Shown here: positions 38,248-48,127 of the stretch, in pieces
Position numbering within the stretch: the first letter of the stretch is position 1
Layout: each line of letters starts with the position of its first letter
Assembly (NCBI RefSeq): GCF_002993325.1
Contig: NZ_PVNO01000030.1
Span: 63,211 to 127,210, forward strand
DNA from: Alteromonas gracilis
GTDB lineage: Bacteria > Pseudomonadota > Gammaproteobacteria > Enterobacterales > Alteromonadaceae
Length of the DNA: 64,000 nucleotides
Reading direction: 5' to 3'
Translations under genes and position numbers: made by a program
Notes under the pieces: model-generated
Told to the model about the DNA's origin: nothing
Databases searched by the model: none
What the model saw: only the letters and a program-made list of their open reading frames with translations

Positions 38248-38994
38248 TTGAAAACCCCGATGGCTCAAGGCGACGAACTTTCCCACTCCACTCCCAATAC
38301 TCAAGTTGGCTTTTTCAGCGACGCTGGTGAACTCGGTGGAAGCCACCCTCAATTCAATGAAATATGTACTGCTCTGTATGAAAGAGAAATTATCTCTCTC
38401 GCTCATAGTGAAATAAAAAACTTGTCATTACTTAGACGCCGAATGGGTGGGCTTCCATACCACGTAAAAGCCATTGCTCGATATATGGTAAATAACGACA
38501 ACACAATTAACCCATCTCCCCTAAAAACAGATACTCATAATGGAAGTTGGTATTCCAAGCAATCTGCGAAGTGTCCAGGCATTAATCATCTAGACGATGT
38601 AGAAAAACGTGAAGAATGGTATTCAAAAAACGCTGGGTACGGCCTTGTTGTACCGGTTTTAGTTTTAAATATGGAAGGGTCTCACATTGAGCTTGATTCC
38701 ATTGATATGGTCAACCAAGACAACACACAACTTCATCTGAACAAAAATGGGTGGTTCGCTAACACGGGGGAGTGTATTCACTCAACTACACAACGGGATG
38801 ATTTATCAGAGGCTGCAGCGCTTTCAGTTGAAAACAAGAAACTACTGCGGCCTTCAAAAGCGATTATGACTGCAGCATCATGTGGCCATGCATGGAGTTT
38901 TAAATCAAAGCGCTCCCCACGTGCATTATCCCTTCGCGAAATGCGTTTATCTACTCAAATCAATTGGAAGAACTTTACTTTGCTTGATAGATGA
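38248..38994 (+). CDS. Unrecognised hypothetical protein (248 aa)
   Basis: No family is recognised. The frame starts with TTG at 38248, for which AGAAAGG lies about four bases upstream; an ATG at 38260 in the same frame is a possible alternative. The protein is soluble, with no signal peptide or membrane helix. A basic helix region RRRMGGLPYHVKAIARYM (about 56-74) precedes a polar segment rich in Asn and Asp, and a C-terminal part contains ASCGHAWSFKSKRSPRALSLREMRLS. It has a GYGLVVPVLVLNM hydrophobic strand near 132-144. It stands alone between the eno terminator and the leu leader. Expression and function are unknown. Confidence 0.6.
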   Translation: MKTPMAQGDELSHSTPNTQVGFFSDAGELGGSHPQFNEICTALYEREIISLAHSEIKNLSLLRRRMGGLPYHVKAIARYMVNNDNTINPSPLKTDTHNGSWYSKQSAKCPGINHLDDVEKREEWYSKNAGYGLVVPVLVLNMEGSHIELDSIDMVNQDNTQLHLNKNGWFANTGECIHSTTQRDDLSEAAALSVENKKLLRPSKAIMTAASCGHAWSFKSKRSPRALSLREMRLSTQINWKNFTLLDR

Positions 38995-39238
38995 TACGGA
39001 TATACAAGCATATAAAATCACTTAAAATGCATAAAAAACCAAAAAGACCAACCATCCACAGCACTCCAATTTAGTACAAACGTCCTAATTGATAACGATC
39101 ACAAGGCTCGCAGCTGCATCATTAGCGAAAAACCACCTGTCCAGCCCTTCCAAAACCAATAAACCTAGGATAACCATCCTAAATAATTAAAAAACTGCTT
39201 TTATACAGGAAAAATATAGTCATTATCGTAATCAATGG

Positions 39239-39267
39239 TTGACCTCTTCGTGCCACATGGGTACATT
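39239..39267 (+). promoter_or_regulatory. leu operon sigma70-like promoter
   Basis: -35 TTGACC (39239-39244), a 17-bp spacer and -10 TACATT (39262-39267). The predicted transcription start near 39274 gives a leader of about 170 nt before leuA. Confidence 0.7.
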
Positions 39268-39304
39268 GTCGCTATCAACTTGGTCAGCAAAGAAACAACA
39301 GCAA

Positions 39305-39364
39305 ATGCGTATTCGTTTCATTCTTCTATCTCTACTCCTTATGGCAGCCAGACTGCACGGGTAG
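39305..39364 (+). CDS. leuL: leu operon leader peptide (19 aa)
   Basis: A short ORF reading MRIRFILLSLLLMAARLHG and then TAG. It has six leucine codons, five of them in the run L-L-S-L-L-L at residues 7-12. It lies 80 bp upstream of leuA between a promoter and a terminator, as expected for ribosome-mediated attenuation: ribosome stalling at the leucine codons when Leu-tRNA is scarce would allow read-through. Its last codons (CTG CAC GGG TAG) contain the antiterminator arm. No strong ribosome binding site is evident (AAAGAAA lies about 9-15 bases upstream). Confidence 0.8.
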   Translation: MRIRFILLSLLLMAARLHG

Positions 39365-39393
39365 ATTGCGACCAGCGATTTAAATTTACAAAG

Positions 39394-39420
39394 ACCCGTG
39401 CAAAGCACGGGTTTTTTTTT
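39394..39420 (+). terminator. leu attenuator terminator
   Basis: ACCCGTGC (39394-39401) and GCACGGGT (39405-39412) form an 8-bp stem with an AAA loop, followed by eight more T residues. The left arm can alternatively pair with an identical GCACGGGT at 39355-39362 at the end of leuL, giving mutually exclusive terminator and antiterminator structures. Confidence 0.85.
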
Positions 39421-39443
39421 AACTATTCAACTGAGAGAGCGTC

Positions 39444-41003
39444 ATGACAAATCAAGTGAAAATCTTTGATACCACATTGCGAGACGGTGAGCAGGCCTTA
39501 CCTGCAAGCCTAAGTGCCAAAGAGAAATTACAGATTGCGCTGGCGCTCGAGCGTTTAGGTGTAGATATCATAGAAGCAGGTTTTCCTGTTTCGTCACCGG
39601 GCGATTTTCGTTCGGTACAAATGATTGCCAAAGAAGTTAAAAACTCTATCGTTTGCGGGTTATCTCGTGCGTTACCGGGTGATATTGATGCCTGTGGCCA
39701 AGCGTTGAGTGTGGCAGAGCAATTCCGAATTCACACCTTTATCGCCACCTCAGAAATTCACGTGGGTGCCAAGCTCAGAAAGTCCCAGGACGAAATCGTA
39801 GAGATGGCGGTAAAAGCGGTAAAGCACGCCAGACAATATACTGACGATGTGGAGTTTTCCTGTGAAGATGCCGGTCGTACTCATATCGATTACTTATGCC
39901 GTATGGTTGAAGCCGCAATTGATGCAGGCGCTACAACCGTCAACATTCCAGATACCGTTGGTTACACCACACCAACTGAGTTCGGTGGTATTATCCAACA
40001 GCTGTTCAATCGCGTTTCGAACATCGACAAAGCAACAATTTCTGTACACTGCCACAACGACTTAGGCTTAGCTGTTGCGAACTCATTAGCAGCCGTCGAG
40101 CAAGGTGCCAGACAAGTTGAGTGCACTATTAACGGTATTGGTGAGCGCGCGGGTAACGCATCACTTGAAGAGATTGCCATGATCTTGCAGACCCGTAAGA
40201 ACATGTTGGGCTTCGACACTAATATCAACTCTACCGAAATCTCACGTACCTCAAAGTTAGTGAGCCAGCTTTGTAATATGCCGGTTCAGGCCAACAAAGC
40301 CATTGTGGGCGCAAACGCGTTTAGCCACTCATCTGGTATTCACCAAGACGGTGTCTTAAAAGCGCAAAATACCTATGAAATCATGACACCAGAAAGTGTG
40401 GGCATTAATAAGAACAATCTTAACCTAACGTCACGTTCTGGACGCCATGTTATCAAACACCGATTAACAGAGCTTGGCTACAAAGCAGAAGACTATGATT
40501 TAGAGGCGGTATACGACGCATTCTTGAAGTTAGCAGATAAAAAAGGCCAAGTGTACGACTACGACCTTGAAGCCTTGTTGTTCTTCGATAAACAGAAACA
40601 CGACCAAGCACATTTCCAGTTGCTTTATCTTCAAGCTAACTCTGGCCGTGAGATCATTCCAAGCGCCACTGTTAAAATGAAAGTGGGCAGTGAAGAAATT
40701 ACTCAATCGAGCATTGGTAATGGCCCTGTAGATGCTGCGTATAAAGCCATAATGTCTATACTGGGTCACGAAGATTTAGAAGTTGTCGACTTTAAACTAG
40801 ATTCAAAAGGTGAAGGTGCCGACGCCCTAGCTCAGGTGAGCGTAATCGCTACCTATAAAGGCCGCCGTTTCCACGGAATAGGTCTTGCTACAGATATTGT
40901 AGAGGCTGGCGTGAAAGCCCTTATCTTCGTATTAAACAACACTTATTTAGCCGATCAAATTGATCAGCAAAAAAATCAACAAGAACGCGTTGCAGGAGTA
41001 TAA
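39444..41003 (+). CDS. leuA: 2-isopropylmalate synthase (519 aa)
   Basis: The first committed step of leucine synthesis: condensation of acetyl-CoA with 2-oxoisovalerate. The DRE-TIM barrel starts with [10 protein letters not shown] (8-17) and has the metal-binding [13 protein letters not shown] and the N-G-x-G-E-R-A-G-N segment [26 protein letters not shown] and the C-terminal LeuA regulatory domain ([16 protein letters not shown] [14 protein letters not shown]) follow. The length is close to E. coli LeuA (523). Leucine feedback through the regulatory domain is expected, and the operon is under attenuation. Confidence 0.97.
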   Translation: MTNQVKIFDTTLRDGEQALPASLSAKEKLQIALALERLGVDIIEAGFPVSSPGDFRSVQMIAKEVKNSIVCGLSRALPGDIDACGQALSVAEQFRIHTFIATSEIHVGAKLRKSQDEIVEMAVKAVKHARQYTDDVEFSCEDAGRTHIDYLCRMVEAAIDAGATTVNIPDTVGYTTPTEFGGIIQQLFNRVSNIDKATISVHCHNDLGLAVANSLAAVEQGARQVECTINGIGERAGNASLEEIAMILQTRKNMLGFDTNINSTEISRTSKLVSQLCNMPVQANKAIVGANAFSHSSGIHQDGVLKAQNTYEIMTPESVGINKNNLNLTSRSGRHVIKHRLTELGYKAEDYDLEAVYDAFLKLADKKGQVYDYDLEALLFFDKQKHDQAHFQLLYLQANSGREIIPSATVKMKVGSEEITQSSIGNGPVDAAYKAIMSILGHEDLEVVDFKLDSKGEGADALAQVSVIATYKGRRFHGIGLATDIVEAGVKALIFVLNNTYLADQIDQQKNQQERVAGV

Positions 41004-42101
<1,098 letters not shown>

Positions 42102-42110
42102 AAACACCTC

Positions 42111-43511
42111 ATGGCCAAGACCTTATATGACAAAGTGTGGCAAGCCCACATTATCGACCAAATTGGTGAAGACAGCTTAATTTATATCGATCGCCATTTA
42201 ATTCATGAGGTGACGTCACCTCAGGCATTTGCTGGCCTTAATGAAAAAGGCCGCAAAGTACGTCGCCCAGATCGCACTGTTGGCACCATGGATCACAGTA
42301 TATCAACCCGATCACTGGCAATCGACGCGTGTGGACCAGCTAACGCGCTTCAACTACAAACCTTAGCGACCAACTGTGAAGAACACGGTATTCAGCTATT
42401 TCCAGTGGGTCACCAGAAGCAAGGTATTGTGCACGTAATGGGCCCTGAACTGGGCTTGATTCAGCCGGGTATGACGGTGGTATGTGGTGATTCTCACACA
42501 GCTACCCACGGTGCATTTGGTGCGCTAGCCTTTGGTATTGGTACCTCGCAGGTAGAGCACGTACTGGCGACACAAACGTTGAAGCAAAGCCGCGCGAAGA
42601 GCATGCTTATCAACGTAAATGGTAAGCTTCCAGTCGGCATCACCGCAAAGGACATCATCCTTGCCATTATTGGAAAAATTGGCCATGCCGGCGCTACTGG
42701 TCATGTTATCGAATACGCAGGTGAAGCTATCCGCGGTTTGAGCATGGAAGAGCGCATGACAGTTTGCAATATGAGTATTGAAGCTGGTGCGAAAGCAGGC
42801 CTTGTTGCACCAGACGAGAAAACCTTTGCTTACCTTGAAGGCCGTGAATACGCGCCTAAAGGCCAAGACTGGGAAGACGCCGTCGCTTACTGGAAAACCC
42901 TTTACACCGAAGAGGGCGCCACCTTTGACACTGTGGTTGAACTTGAAGCGGCAGATATTGCTCCTCAGGTTACTTGGGGTACAAACCCAGGCCAGGTTAT
43001 TGGCGTAAACACGCCTGTTCCTGCACCCGAAGATTTCAGCGATCCGATTGAAAAAGAAAGCGCAGTGAAAGCACTTGAATACATGGGCCTAAAACCCGGC
43101 GAAAAGCTTGCCGACGTAGCCGTTAACCACGTATTTATCGGCTCATGTACCAACGGACGTATTGAAGATATGCGCGCCGCTGCACAAATTGCCAAACGCG
43201 GCAAAGTCGCCGATTCAGTGACTGCTATTGTGGTTCCAGGATCAGGTAATGTTAAACGCCAAGCAGAGGCCGAGGGTCTAGATAAAATCTTTATCGATGC
43301 GGGCTTTGAATGGCGTTTGCCTGGCTGCTCAATGTGCCTTGGTATGAACGACGACAAATTGGTGGCAGGTGATAGATGTGCCTCTACCAGTAACCGTAAC
43401 TTTGAAGGCCGTCAAGGCCGTGGGGCGCGTACTCACTTAGTAAGCCCAGCAATGGCTGCCGCTGCTGCAATTACCGGTCGCTTTGCTGACGTTAGAGATT
43501 ATCAGGAGTAA
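42111..43511 (+). CDS. leuC: 3-isopropylmalate dehydratase large subunit (466 aa)
   Basis: The catalytic subunit of isopropylmalate isomerase, with a 4Fe-4S cluster. The cluster ligands are in [14 protein letters not shown] and [13 protein letters not shown] (one plus two cysteines), and [22 protein letters not shown] is the aconitase-family signature. The [15 protein letters not shown]-terminus also fits. It begins 9 nt after leuB and is partnered by leuD. The length equals that of E. coli LeuC. Confidence 0.97.
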   Translation: MAKTLYDKVWQAHIIDQIGEDSLIYIDRHLIHEVTSPQAFAGLNEKGRKVRRPDRTVGTMDHSISTRSLAIDACGPANALQLQTLATNCEEHGIQLFPVGHQKQGIVHVMGPELGLIQPGMTVVCGDSHTATHGAFGALAFGIGTSQVEHVLATQTLKQSRAKSMLINVNGKLPVGITAKDIILAIIGKIGHAGATGHVIEYAGEAIRGLSMEERMTVCNMSIEAGAKAGLVAPDEKTFAYLEGREYAPKGQDWEDAVAYWKTLYTEEGATFDTVVELEAADIAPQVTWGTNPGQVIGVNTPVPAPEDFSDPIEKESAVKALEYMGLKPGEKLADVAVNHVFIGSCTNGRIEDMRAAAQIAKRGKVADSVTAIVVPGSGNVKRQAEAEGLDKIFIDAGFEWRLPGCSMCLGMNDDKLVAGDRCASTSNRNFEGRQGRGARTHLVSPAMAAAAAITGRFADVRDYQE

Positions 43512-43514
43512 GTT

Positions 43515-44120
43515 ATGTCTGAACAAGGTTTTACACAACACACAGGCATTGCTGCGCCACTTGATCAGGCCAATGTCGATACCGACCAAATCATTCCAAA
43601 GCAGTTTCTAACTGGCGTAACTCGTGCTGGCTACGGCAAACATTTGTTTCACGACTGGCGTTATTTGGATTTAGAAGAGAAAGAGCCAAACCCAGCGTTC
43701 GCGCTGAATAAGCCTGAACATAAAGGCGCAAGCATATTGCTAGCGCGCGAAAACTTTGGCTGTGGTTCAAGCCGAGAACACGCCCCGTGGGCACTTGCCG
43801 ACTTTGGTTTCAAAACAGTTATTGCCACCAGCTTTGCTGATATATTCTACGGTAACTGCATTAATAATCAGCTAGTGCCAGTGGCATTATCAAGCGAGCA
43901 AATGGACGCATTGTTTGCTGCACTAAAAGCTAATCCAGCGATTGAAATAACCGTGGACTTACCTGCACAAACCGTAAGCTTTGATGAAACTAGCTTTAGT
44001 TTTGATATAGCGGAACATCATAAAAACAACCTAATTAAAGGGTTGGACGCTATTGGGCAAACACTCGAACTAACCGAAGCAATTGAAGCTTTTGAAGATA
44101 AGCAACCAGCGTGGTTGTAA
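43515..44120 (+). CDS. leuD: 3-isopropylmalate dehydratase small subunit (201 aa)
   Basis: The small swivelling subunit of isopropylmalate isomerase. The family segments are [30 protein letters not shown] and the central [15 protein letters not shown]. The late [11 protein letters not shown] is also conserved. It starts 3 nt after leuC, closes the leuABCD operon and is followed by a strong terminator. The length equals E. coli LeuD (201). Confidence 0.97.
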   Translation: MSEQGFTQHTGIAAPLDQANVDTDQIIPKQFLTGVTRAGYGKHLFHDWRYLDLEEKEPNPAFALNKPEHKGASILLARENFGCGSSREHAPWALADFGFKTVIATSFADIFYGNCINNQLVPVALSSEQMDALFAALKANPAIEITVDLPAQTVSFDETSFSFDIAEHHKNNLIKGLDAIGQTLELTEAIEAFEDKQPAWL

Positions 44121-44155
44121 AACAGATCTTCAACGTTTTTTAAGACGCTAAGTCT

Positions 44156-44185
44156 AAAAAGAGCGCTATAAAAGCGCTCTTTTTA
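44156..44185 (+). terminator. Rho-independent terminator after leuD
   Basis: AAAAAGAGCGCT and AGCGCTCTTTTT form a 12-bp stem around ATAAA. Confidence 0.9.
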
Positions 44186-44385
44186 TATCTGCCGAACTTG
44201 CACCAGCAAGGCTTAATGTCTTTTTTCAAAAATTACCCGTCTATTCAGCATTGAACTTACACTTACATTCACTATTATTTATGCGAAAGATGTGTAAACA
44301 CCTCACTTTTTCTATTGGAATATCGTACTATTCGTTTCTATTGTAGTTGATGGTTTTGGCAGTAATATGCCCCACAGGAGAGATA

Positions 44386-45582
44386 ATGCTAGAGCAAGTG
44401 CCTATTGATGAATTGCAGCCGGGAATGTACGTCAATCAAGTGCTTGAACAGACGGGCTCGCTTAAAATGCGCTCCAAAGGTATTGTTAAAACTCAAGCCA
44501 TTATCGATAACCTTAAATTAAAAGGTATATTAAGCGTTGAAGTAGACTTTACGAAGTCAAAGCTTCCTGAAACGCAAGAGGCGCCAGAGCCAGCAGAAGA
44601 AACACAACCAGAAGTGACGAAGCCCCCGGTTAAGCCAGTCGGTCGCGATTCAATTAGCGAAGCTAGCGACCTTTACGATAGCGCACTCTCTATACAAAGC
44701 AGTTTTTTAAAGTCGCTCAAAAATGGGGCGGTAAAAGACTTATCTCCCATGGAGTCGCTTTCTCATAGTCTAATCGAAAGTGTTTTTGACAATAAGGATG
44801 CGCTTAGCTGTCTTACAATGATCAAAGATACAGACCAATATCTTCTTGAACACAGCATCAACTGTAGCGTGCTAAGCGGTATATTTTGCGAATTTCTTGG
44901 TTACGACAGAGATATTATCGAACAAGTAAGCTTAGGTACTCTACTGATGGACATCGGTATGTCATCGCTACCAGATGAAATCCGTAACAGTAAAGGCGCG
45001 TTCTCACAAGGCGACTGGGAAGTGATGAAAACTCACGTTCAAATTGGCGTTGAGCTAGTTGAACAATGTGGAGAAATATCAGACCTATCGCTACGGATTA
45101 TCGAAGAGCATCACGAACGCATAGATGGCAGTGGCTACCCCAAAGGCTTAGTTGGCGACGAAATTTCTGAGTATGCGCGTATTGCCGCGATTGTTGATGC
45201 CTATGATGCTATGACGTCTAACCGCTCACATAAAGAAAGTATTACTCCAACTCAAGCCCTTAAGCGCCTGACAGCAACAGAGAATTTAGATCAAGACTTG
45301 GTCAAGCAATTCATTCAATGTATTGGTGTTCATCCCGTTGGTTCACTGGTTAGACTTAAAAGCGGCAAGCTAGGCATTGTGAGTAAGATAAACCCTAAAG
45401 ATCCGGTAAGCCCCCATGTGATGACGTTTTACAGCGTTACCTCTCAACACTTCAATGAAGTTAAACGCATTGATTTAAGCTTGTATGAAGATGAGATTGT
45501 TTCAGGTGTGCGCCCAGAAGAGTTTAGCTTGAATTTGCCTAAGTTTTTCAGAGATGTTTTTGTAAACCAAATACCGATATAA
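44386..45582 (+). CDS. DUF3391 plus HD-GYP domain protein with altered HD motif (398 aa)
   Basis: An N-terminal DUF3391-like module (5-54) is joined by an acidic/Pro-rich linker (about 60-90) to an HD-GYP domain (about 160-320), the fold of c-di-GMP phosphodiesterases. HSINC, THVQIGV and HHERIDGSGYP (242-252) are present, but the central H-D dyad is M188-D189 (LLMDIGM), so one metal ligand is lost and hydrolysis is uncertain. A C-terminal roughly 75-residue beta-rich extension follows. ATG 44386 has AGGAG five bases upstream and is preferred over the earlier in-frame ATG at 44347. It converges on gspB, whose N-terminus carries a related module. No membrane segment is seen. Confidence 0.85.
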   Translation: MLEQVPIDELQPGMYVNQVLEQTGSLKMRSKGIVKTQAIIDNLKLKGILSVEVDFTKSKLPETQEAPEPAEETQPEVTKPPVKPVGRDSISEASDLYDSALSIQSSFLKSLKNGAVKDLSPMESLSHSLIESVFDNKDALSCLTMIKDTDQYLLEHSINCSVLSGIFCEFLGYDRDIIEQVSLGTLLMDIGMSSLPDEIRNSKGAFSQGDWEVMKTHVQIGVELVEQCGEISDLSLRIIEEHHERIDGSGYPKGLVGDEISEYARIAAIVDAYDAMTSNRSHKESITPTQALKRLTATENLDQDLVKQFIQCIGVHPVGSLVRLKSGKLGIVSKINPKDPVSPHVMTFYSVTSQHFNEVKRIDLSLYEDEIVSGVRPEEFSLNLPKFFRDVFVNQIPI

Positions 45583-45653
45583 AATATCAGTATAAGGCCT
45601 AATTCAAAGCCCTGATAACGTCTCTCCTTGAGCCTAAATTCATAATTGGGCGA

Positions 45654-45693
45654 CGAAAAAAAGCCTGATTTGAAAACTACGTCAAATCAGGCC
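45654..45693 (-). terminator. Rho-independent terminator after gspB
   Basis: CCTGATTTGA and TCAAATCAGG form a 10-bp stem with an 8-nt loop. On the minus strand a run of seven T residues follows (GGCTTTTTTT). On the plus strand there is no T run. Confidence 0.8.
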
Positions 45694-45755
45694 TTACGTA
45701 TCTTTTAGCATTGCGCATTGAAAACTGGCTTTCGTTTTCTATCATATGGAAACCG

Positions 45756-47006
45756 TTACCAATCTGTCAACGCTGCCATGGTGAAGAGTTCATCTTCAAA
45801 CGAAAGTACCACACGCTGGGCTTCAATATTTACTATTTGCACCCTATCAGCAATCCAATCCCCCTCGCCGACCTGACGTCCGTTGACTCTCACCCATCTA
45901 TCAGCGGGACGAGACGCATACATGTGCGCACTGAAATTCATCGATGGAAGCCTTGTTAGTAAACGAACCGGTAGCTGATCGACACGAGGAATATCGTCTC
46001 TTACGGTTACTGTACTTTCTTTTGGCTGCTCGTTATCTTGCGCTTTGGTGTCAAGCGCTTCAACAGCCGCGTTGAAGCGGGCCATCAGCTCTGGAGACAC
46101 AGAAACATCAGACTGCGAGGTACTTTCATTAAGCACCTTTCCTTCATAGTTCTGTGAATTGACCCCTTGTGGCTCACCGTCTTGCGGAGTTTGTTCGTAG
46201 CCATTGTTTACGGCAGGTGCTGTGATCTGTGCTGTGCTATTTAGATTACTTACAGCATTCACACTGCTACGCTGGTTGTTCCCTGCAATAAAACCTTCGC
46301 TCGCTGTGTCTCGCTGATTATATACTGTACCGTTAGCTGAATTGTTGTTTTGCCCTGACTGGGTTTGTGCACTCGCTACATCATTAACGCTGTTTCCCTG
46401 CCCTATATTCTGACCGGTTGATTGCTCTTCTACCCCGGTGTTCCCCCCATCAACCGACTCGACGCTTCTATTACTACCCTGTTGCGACACAACCTGTTGA
46501 TGGGTAGCTAAAGCCGTATTGTTTTCACCCTTACTATCGCTCTTAGCATCCACACTACTAATGGATTGCGATACTAATGCCGGCCACCAGCGCTCAGTCG
46601 TCGCGGCTGAAAACCCAATACACAAACCGCCAAGAATAACGACAGCAAAAAGCCCAAATTGCTTAGTATACAGCTTCCATGCCGATGGTAAGCCTTCCAC
46701 CGTTGGTAAAAACAAACTGCGATTAAACTGCTCGTTGAGCGATTTATCAAACTTAGCGGTAGTATCGTGCTCACCACGGAGCAGCGCTTGAGTTTGGGTT
46801 CTGTGGTGCGTTGCAGCAGGTGCAATTTCAACGGTTTGTTCAGGGTCTATTTCAACTTCCTGTACTCCCATTTCAGATAAGCCCTGTACCATAGCATCAC
46901 TGGTCACCAAGCCCGACTTTCTTATTTTTACTGGCCCGTTCTGTTGAGTAATTTGAACAATTACCATCCCAGGCTTTAAGTTTTCAATGGCAACGATATT
47001 AGACAT
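45756..47006 (-). CDS. gspB: GspB/ExeB-like protein with an N-terminal DUF3391-like module (416 aa)
   Basis: The C-terminal part (about 350-416; LPSMNFSAHMYASRPADRW, VRVNGRQVGEGDW, VVLSFEDELFTM) matches the periplasmic domain of GspB/ExeB, the partner of GspA in inserting the type II secretin. One membrane helix (about 118-135) precedes a 200-residue linker very rich in Asn, Gln, Ser and Thr. Unusually, the 110 residues before the helix include a module (5-54) that aligns without gaps, 19 of 50 identical, with residues 5-54 of the neighbouring HD-GYP protein. The gene overlaps gspA by 8 nt and is downstream of it. Other type II secretion genes are not in this window. Confidence 0.8.
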   Translation of the reverse strand: MSNIVAIENLKPGMVIVQITQQNGPVKIRKSGLVTSDAMVQGLSEMGVQEVEIDPEQTVEIAPAATHHRTQTQALLRGEHDTTAKFDKSLNEQFNRSLFLPTVEGLPSAWKLYTKQFGLFAVVILGGLCIGFSAATTERWWPALVSQSISSVDAKSDSKGENNTALATHQQVVSQQGSNRSVESVDGGNTGVEEQSTGQNIGQGNSVNDVASAQTQSGQNNNSANGTVYNQRDTASEGFIAGNNQRSSVNAVSNLNSTAQITAPAVNNGYEQTPQDGEPQGVNSQNYEGKVLNESTSQSDVSVSPELMARFNAAVEALDTKAQDNEQPKESTVTVRDDIPRVDQLPVRLLTRLPSMNFSAHMYASRPADRWVRVNGRQVGEGDWIADRVQIVNIEAQRVVLSFEDELFTMAALTDW

Positions 47007-47910
47007 ACAAACTCCCTAGCCCGTAGCCACAACACACCGCCAATACAAACGTTGCCATCAAATACCACTTGCGCTGACTCTGTACTCGCTGACTTACTAC
47101 ATCTTCACCTAAGATTTGCTCTGCCGCAGCCAAGAAGATTGGCTTTTGCACAACTGCATGCTGCTTGGTAAAAGACAAGGTTAACGCCCGGTCGCAAAGC
47201 AAATTAATAACCCTTGGAATTCCACCTGTTATTTGATGTACCGCGCGAAGGGTAGATTTACTAAATATACTAATATCACCTTCGGCTACACTTAGGCGGT
47301 GAGCTATATAGGCGCTCACTTCTGGCGCTGTTAAAGGAAGTAAGTGATAACGAGCGGTTATGCGCTGTGCAAGCTGGCGCAATTCATTGCGTTTTAACAA
47401 CTGCTGCAGTTCAGGCTGACCGATTAGCACTACCTTCAACAACTTTTCCCGATTTGTTTCTAAATTAGTTAATAAACGGAGCTGTTCAAGTACTTCTGGC
47501 ATCAAATGCTGTGCTTCGTCGACCATCAAAACCGTATTAATGCCAGATTGATGATTCTCTGCCAGTTTAGACAAAATAAGATCGGTAAAATATTTTAGGC
47601 TCGCTTTTTCAGGGGTGTACGGTAATCCTAATTCATCACAAACCGTTGCCAATAACTCAAGGGCTGACAGCGTCGGATTTAGGATCATGGCTACCTGCGT
47701 ATTATCGGGTAGCTGCTGTAATAACTTTCGTGAAACCGTTGTTTTTCCTGTGCCCACCTCGCCAGTGAGCATCACAAAACCGCCACTTTCCCTAAGGCCG
47801 AAGGTCAAATGAGCTAATGCTTCTTTGTGCCTTGGGCTCATATACAAATAATCGGGGTTTGGCGCAATCGAAAAAGGATTGTCATTTAACCCGAAATAGT
47901 TCAAATACAT
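46999..47910 (-). CDS. gspA: ExeA/GspA-like AAA ATPase lacking the peptidoglycan-binding domain (303 aa)
   Basis: An AAA+ ATPase associated with placing the type II secretin. The N-terminal YFGLNDNPFSIAPNPDYLYMSP is the ExeA hallmark. Walker A is GEVGTGKTT (50-58), Walker B is VLMVDEAQ (127-134), and the sensor region is VVLIGQPEL; the helical lid includes TGGIPRVINLLCDRAL. A C-terminal membrane helix (about 283-300) is followed by only a few residues. ExeA of Aeromonas is much longer, with a periplasmic peptidoglycan-binding domain after this helix; here it is absent. The gene starts the gspA-gspB pair. Confidence 0.85.
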   Translation of the reverse strand: MYLNYFGLNDNPFSIAPNPDYLYMSPRHKEALAHLTFGLRESGGFVMLTGEVGTGKTTVSRKLLQQLPDNTQVAMILNPTLSALELLATVCDELGLPYTPEKASLKYFTDLILSKLAENHQSGINTVLMVDEAQHLMPEVLEQLRLLTNLETNREKLLKVVLIGQPELQQLLKRNELRQLAQRITARYHLLPLTAPEVSAYIAHRLSVAEGDISIFSKSTLRAVHQITGGIPRVINLLCDRALTLSFTKQHAVVQKPIFLAAAEQILGEDVVSQRVQSQRKWYLMATFVLAVCCGYGLGSLYV

Positions 47911-48009
47911 GGTTGCTGAAGCGCCTATCTGTTTTTATTTTGACAGCGATTAAACTACCAGAGGCAACCATGAAGTGAAAGCGCATAACGATGAGGCTAC
48001 GAATTTTAT

Positions 48010-48039
48010 TTGTAACATTGCTATACTGCGCCACTATAA
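48010..48039 (+). promoter_or_regulatory. Candidate cca promoter
   Basis: -35 TTGTAA (48010-48015), an 18-bp spacer and -10 CTATAA (48034-48039), about 90 bp upstream of cca. Both boxes are moderate matches. Confidence 0.4.
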
Positions 48040-48127
48040 GCTTGGTTGAATTGATTTTTGTAACACGCCAAAAATCGTTACTCTCCAAATTAAAAAGCAT
48101 TACTGACTAAAAAATCATTGGAATAGC

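Larger units (their letters stand above)
38995..39443. other. Intergenic region carrying the leu promoter, leader peptide and attenuator
   Basis: This 449-bp stretch first holds an AT-rich portion (38995-39235) with no gene or clear regulatory site. It then holds the leu promoter at 39239-39267, the leader peptide gene at 39305-39364 and the attenuator at 39394-39420, each listed separately. Confidence 0.7.

Noticed and set aside
39235..39447. Open frame of 70 codons covering the leu regulatory region
   Set aside because: It runs through the promoter, leader peptide, terminator and T run. The leucine-rich leader in another frame and the hairpin explain the region better.
42965..43357. Open frame of 130 codons on the minus strand
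   Set aside because: A shadow of leuC; the plus frame contains the Fe-S ligand motifs.
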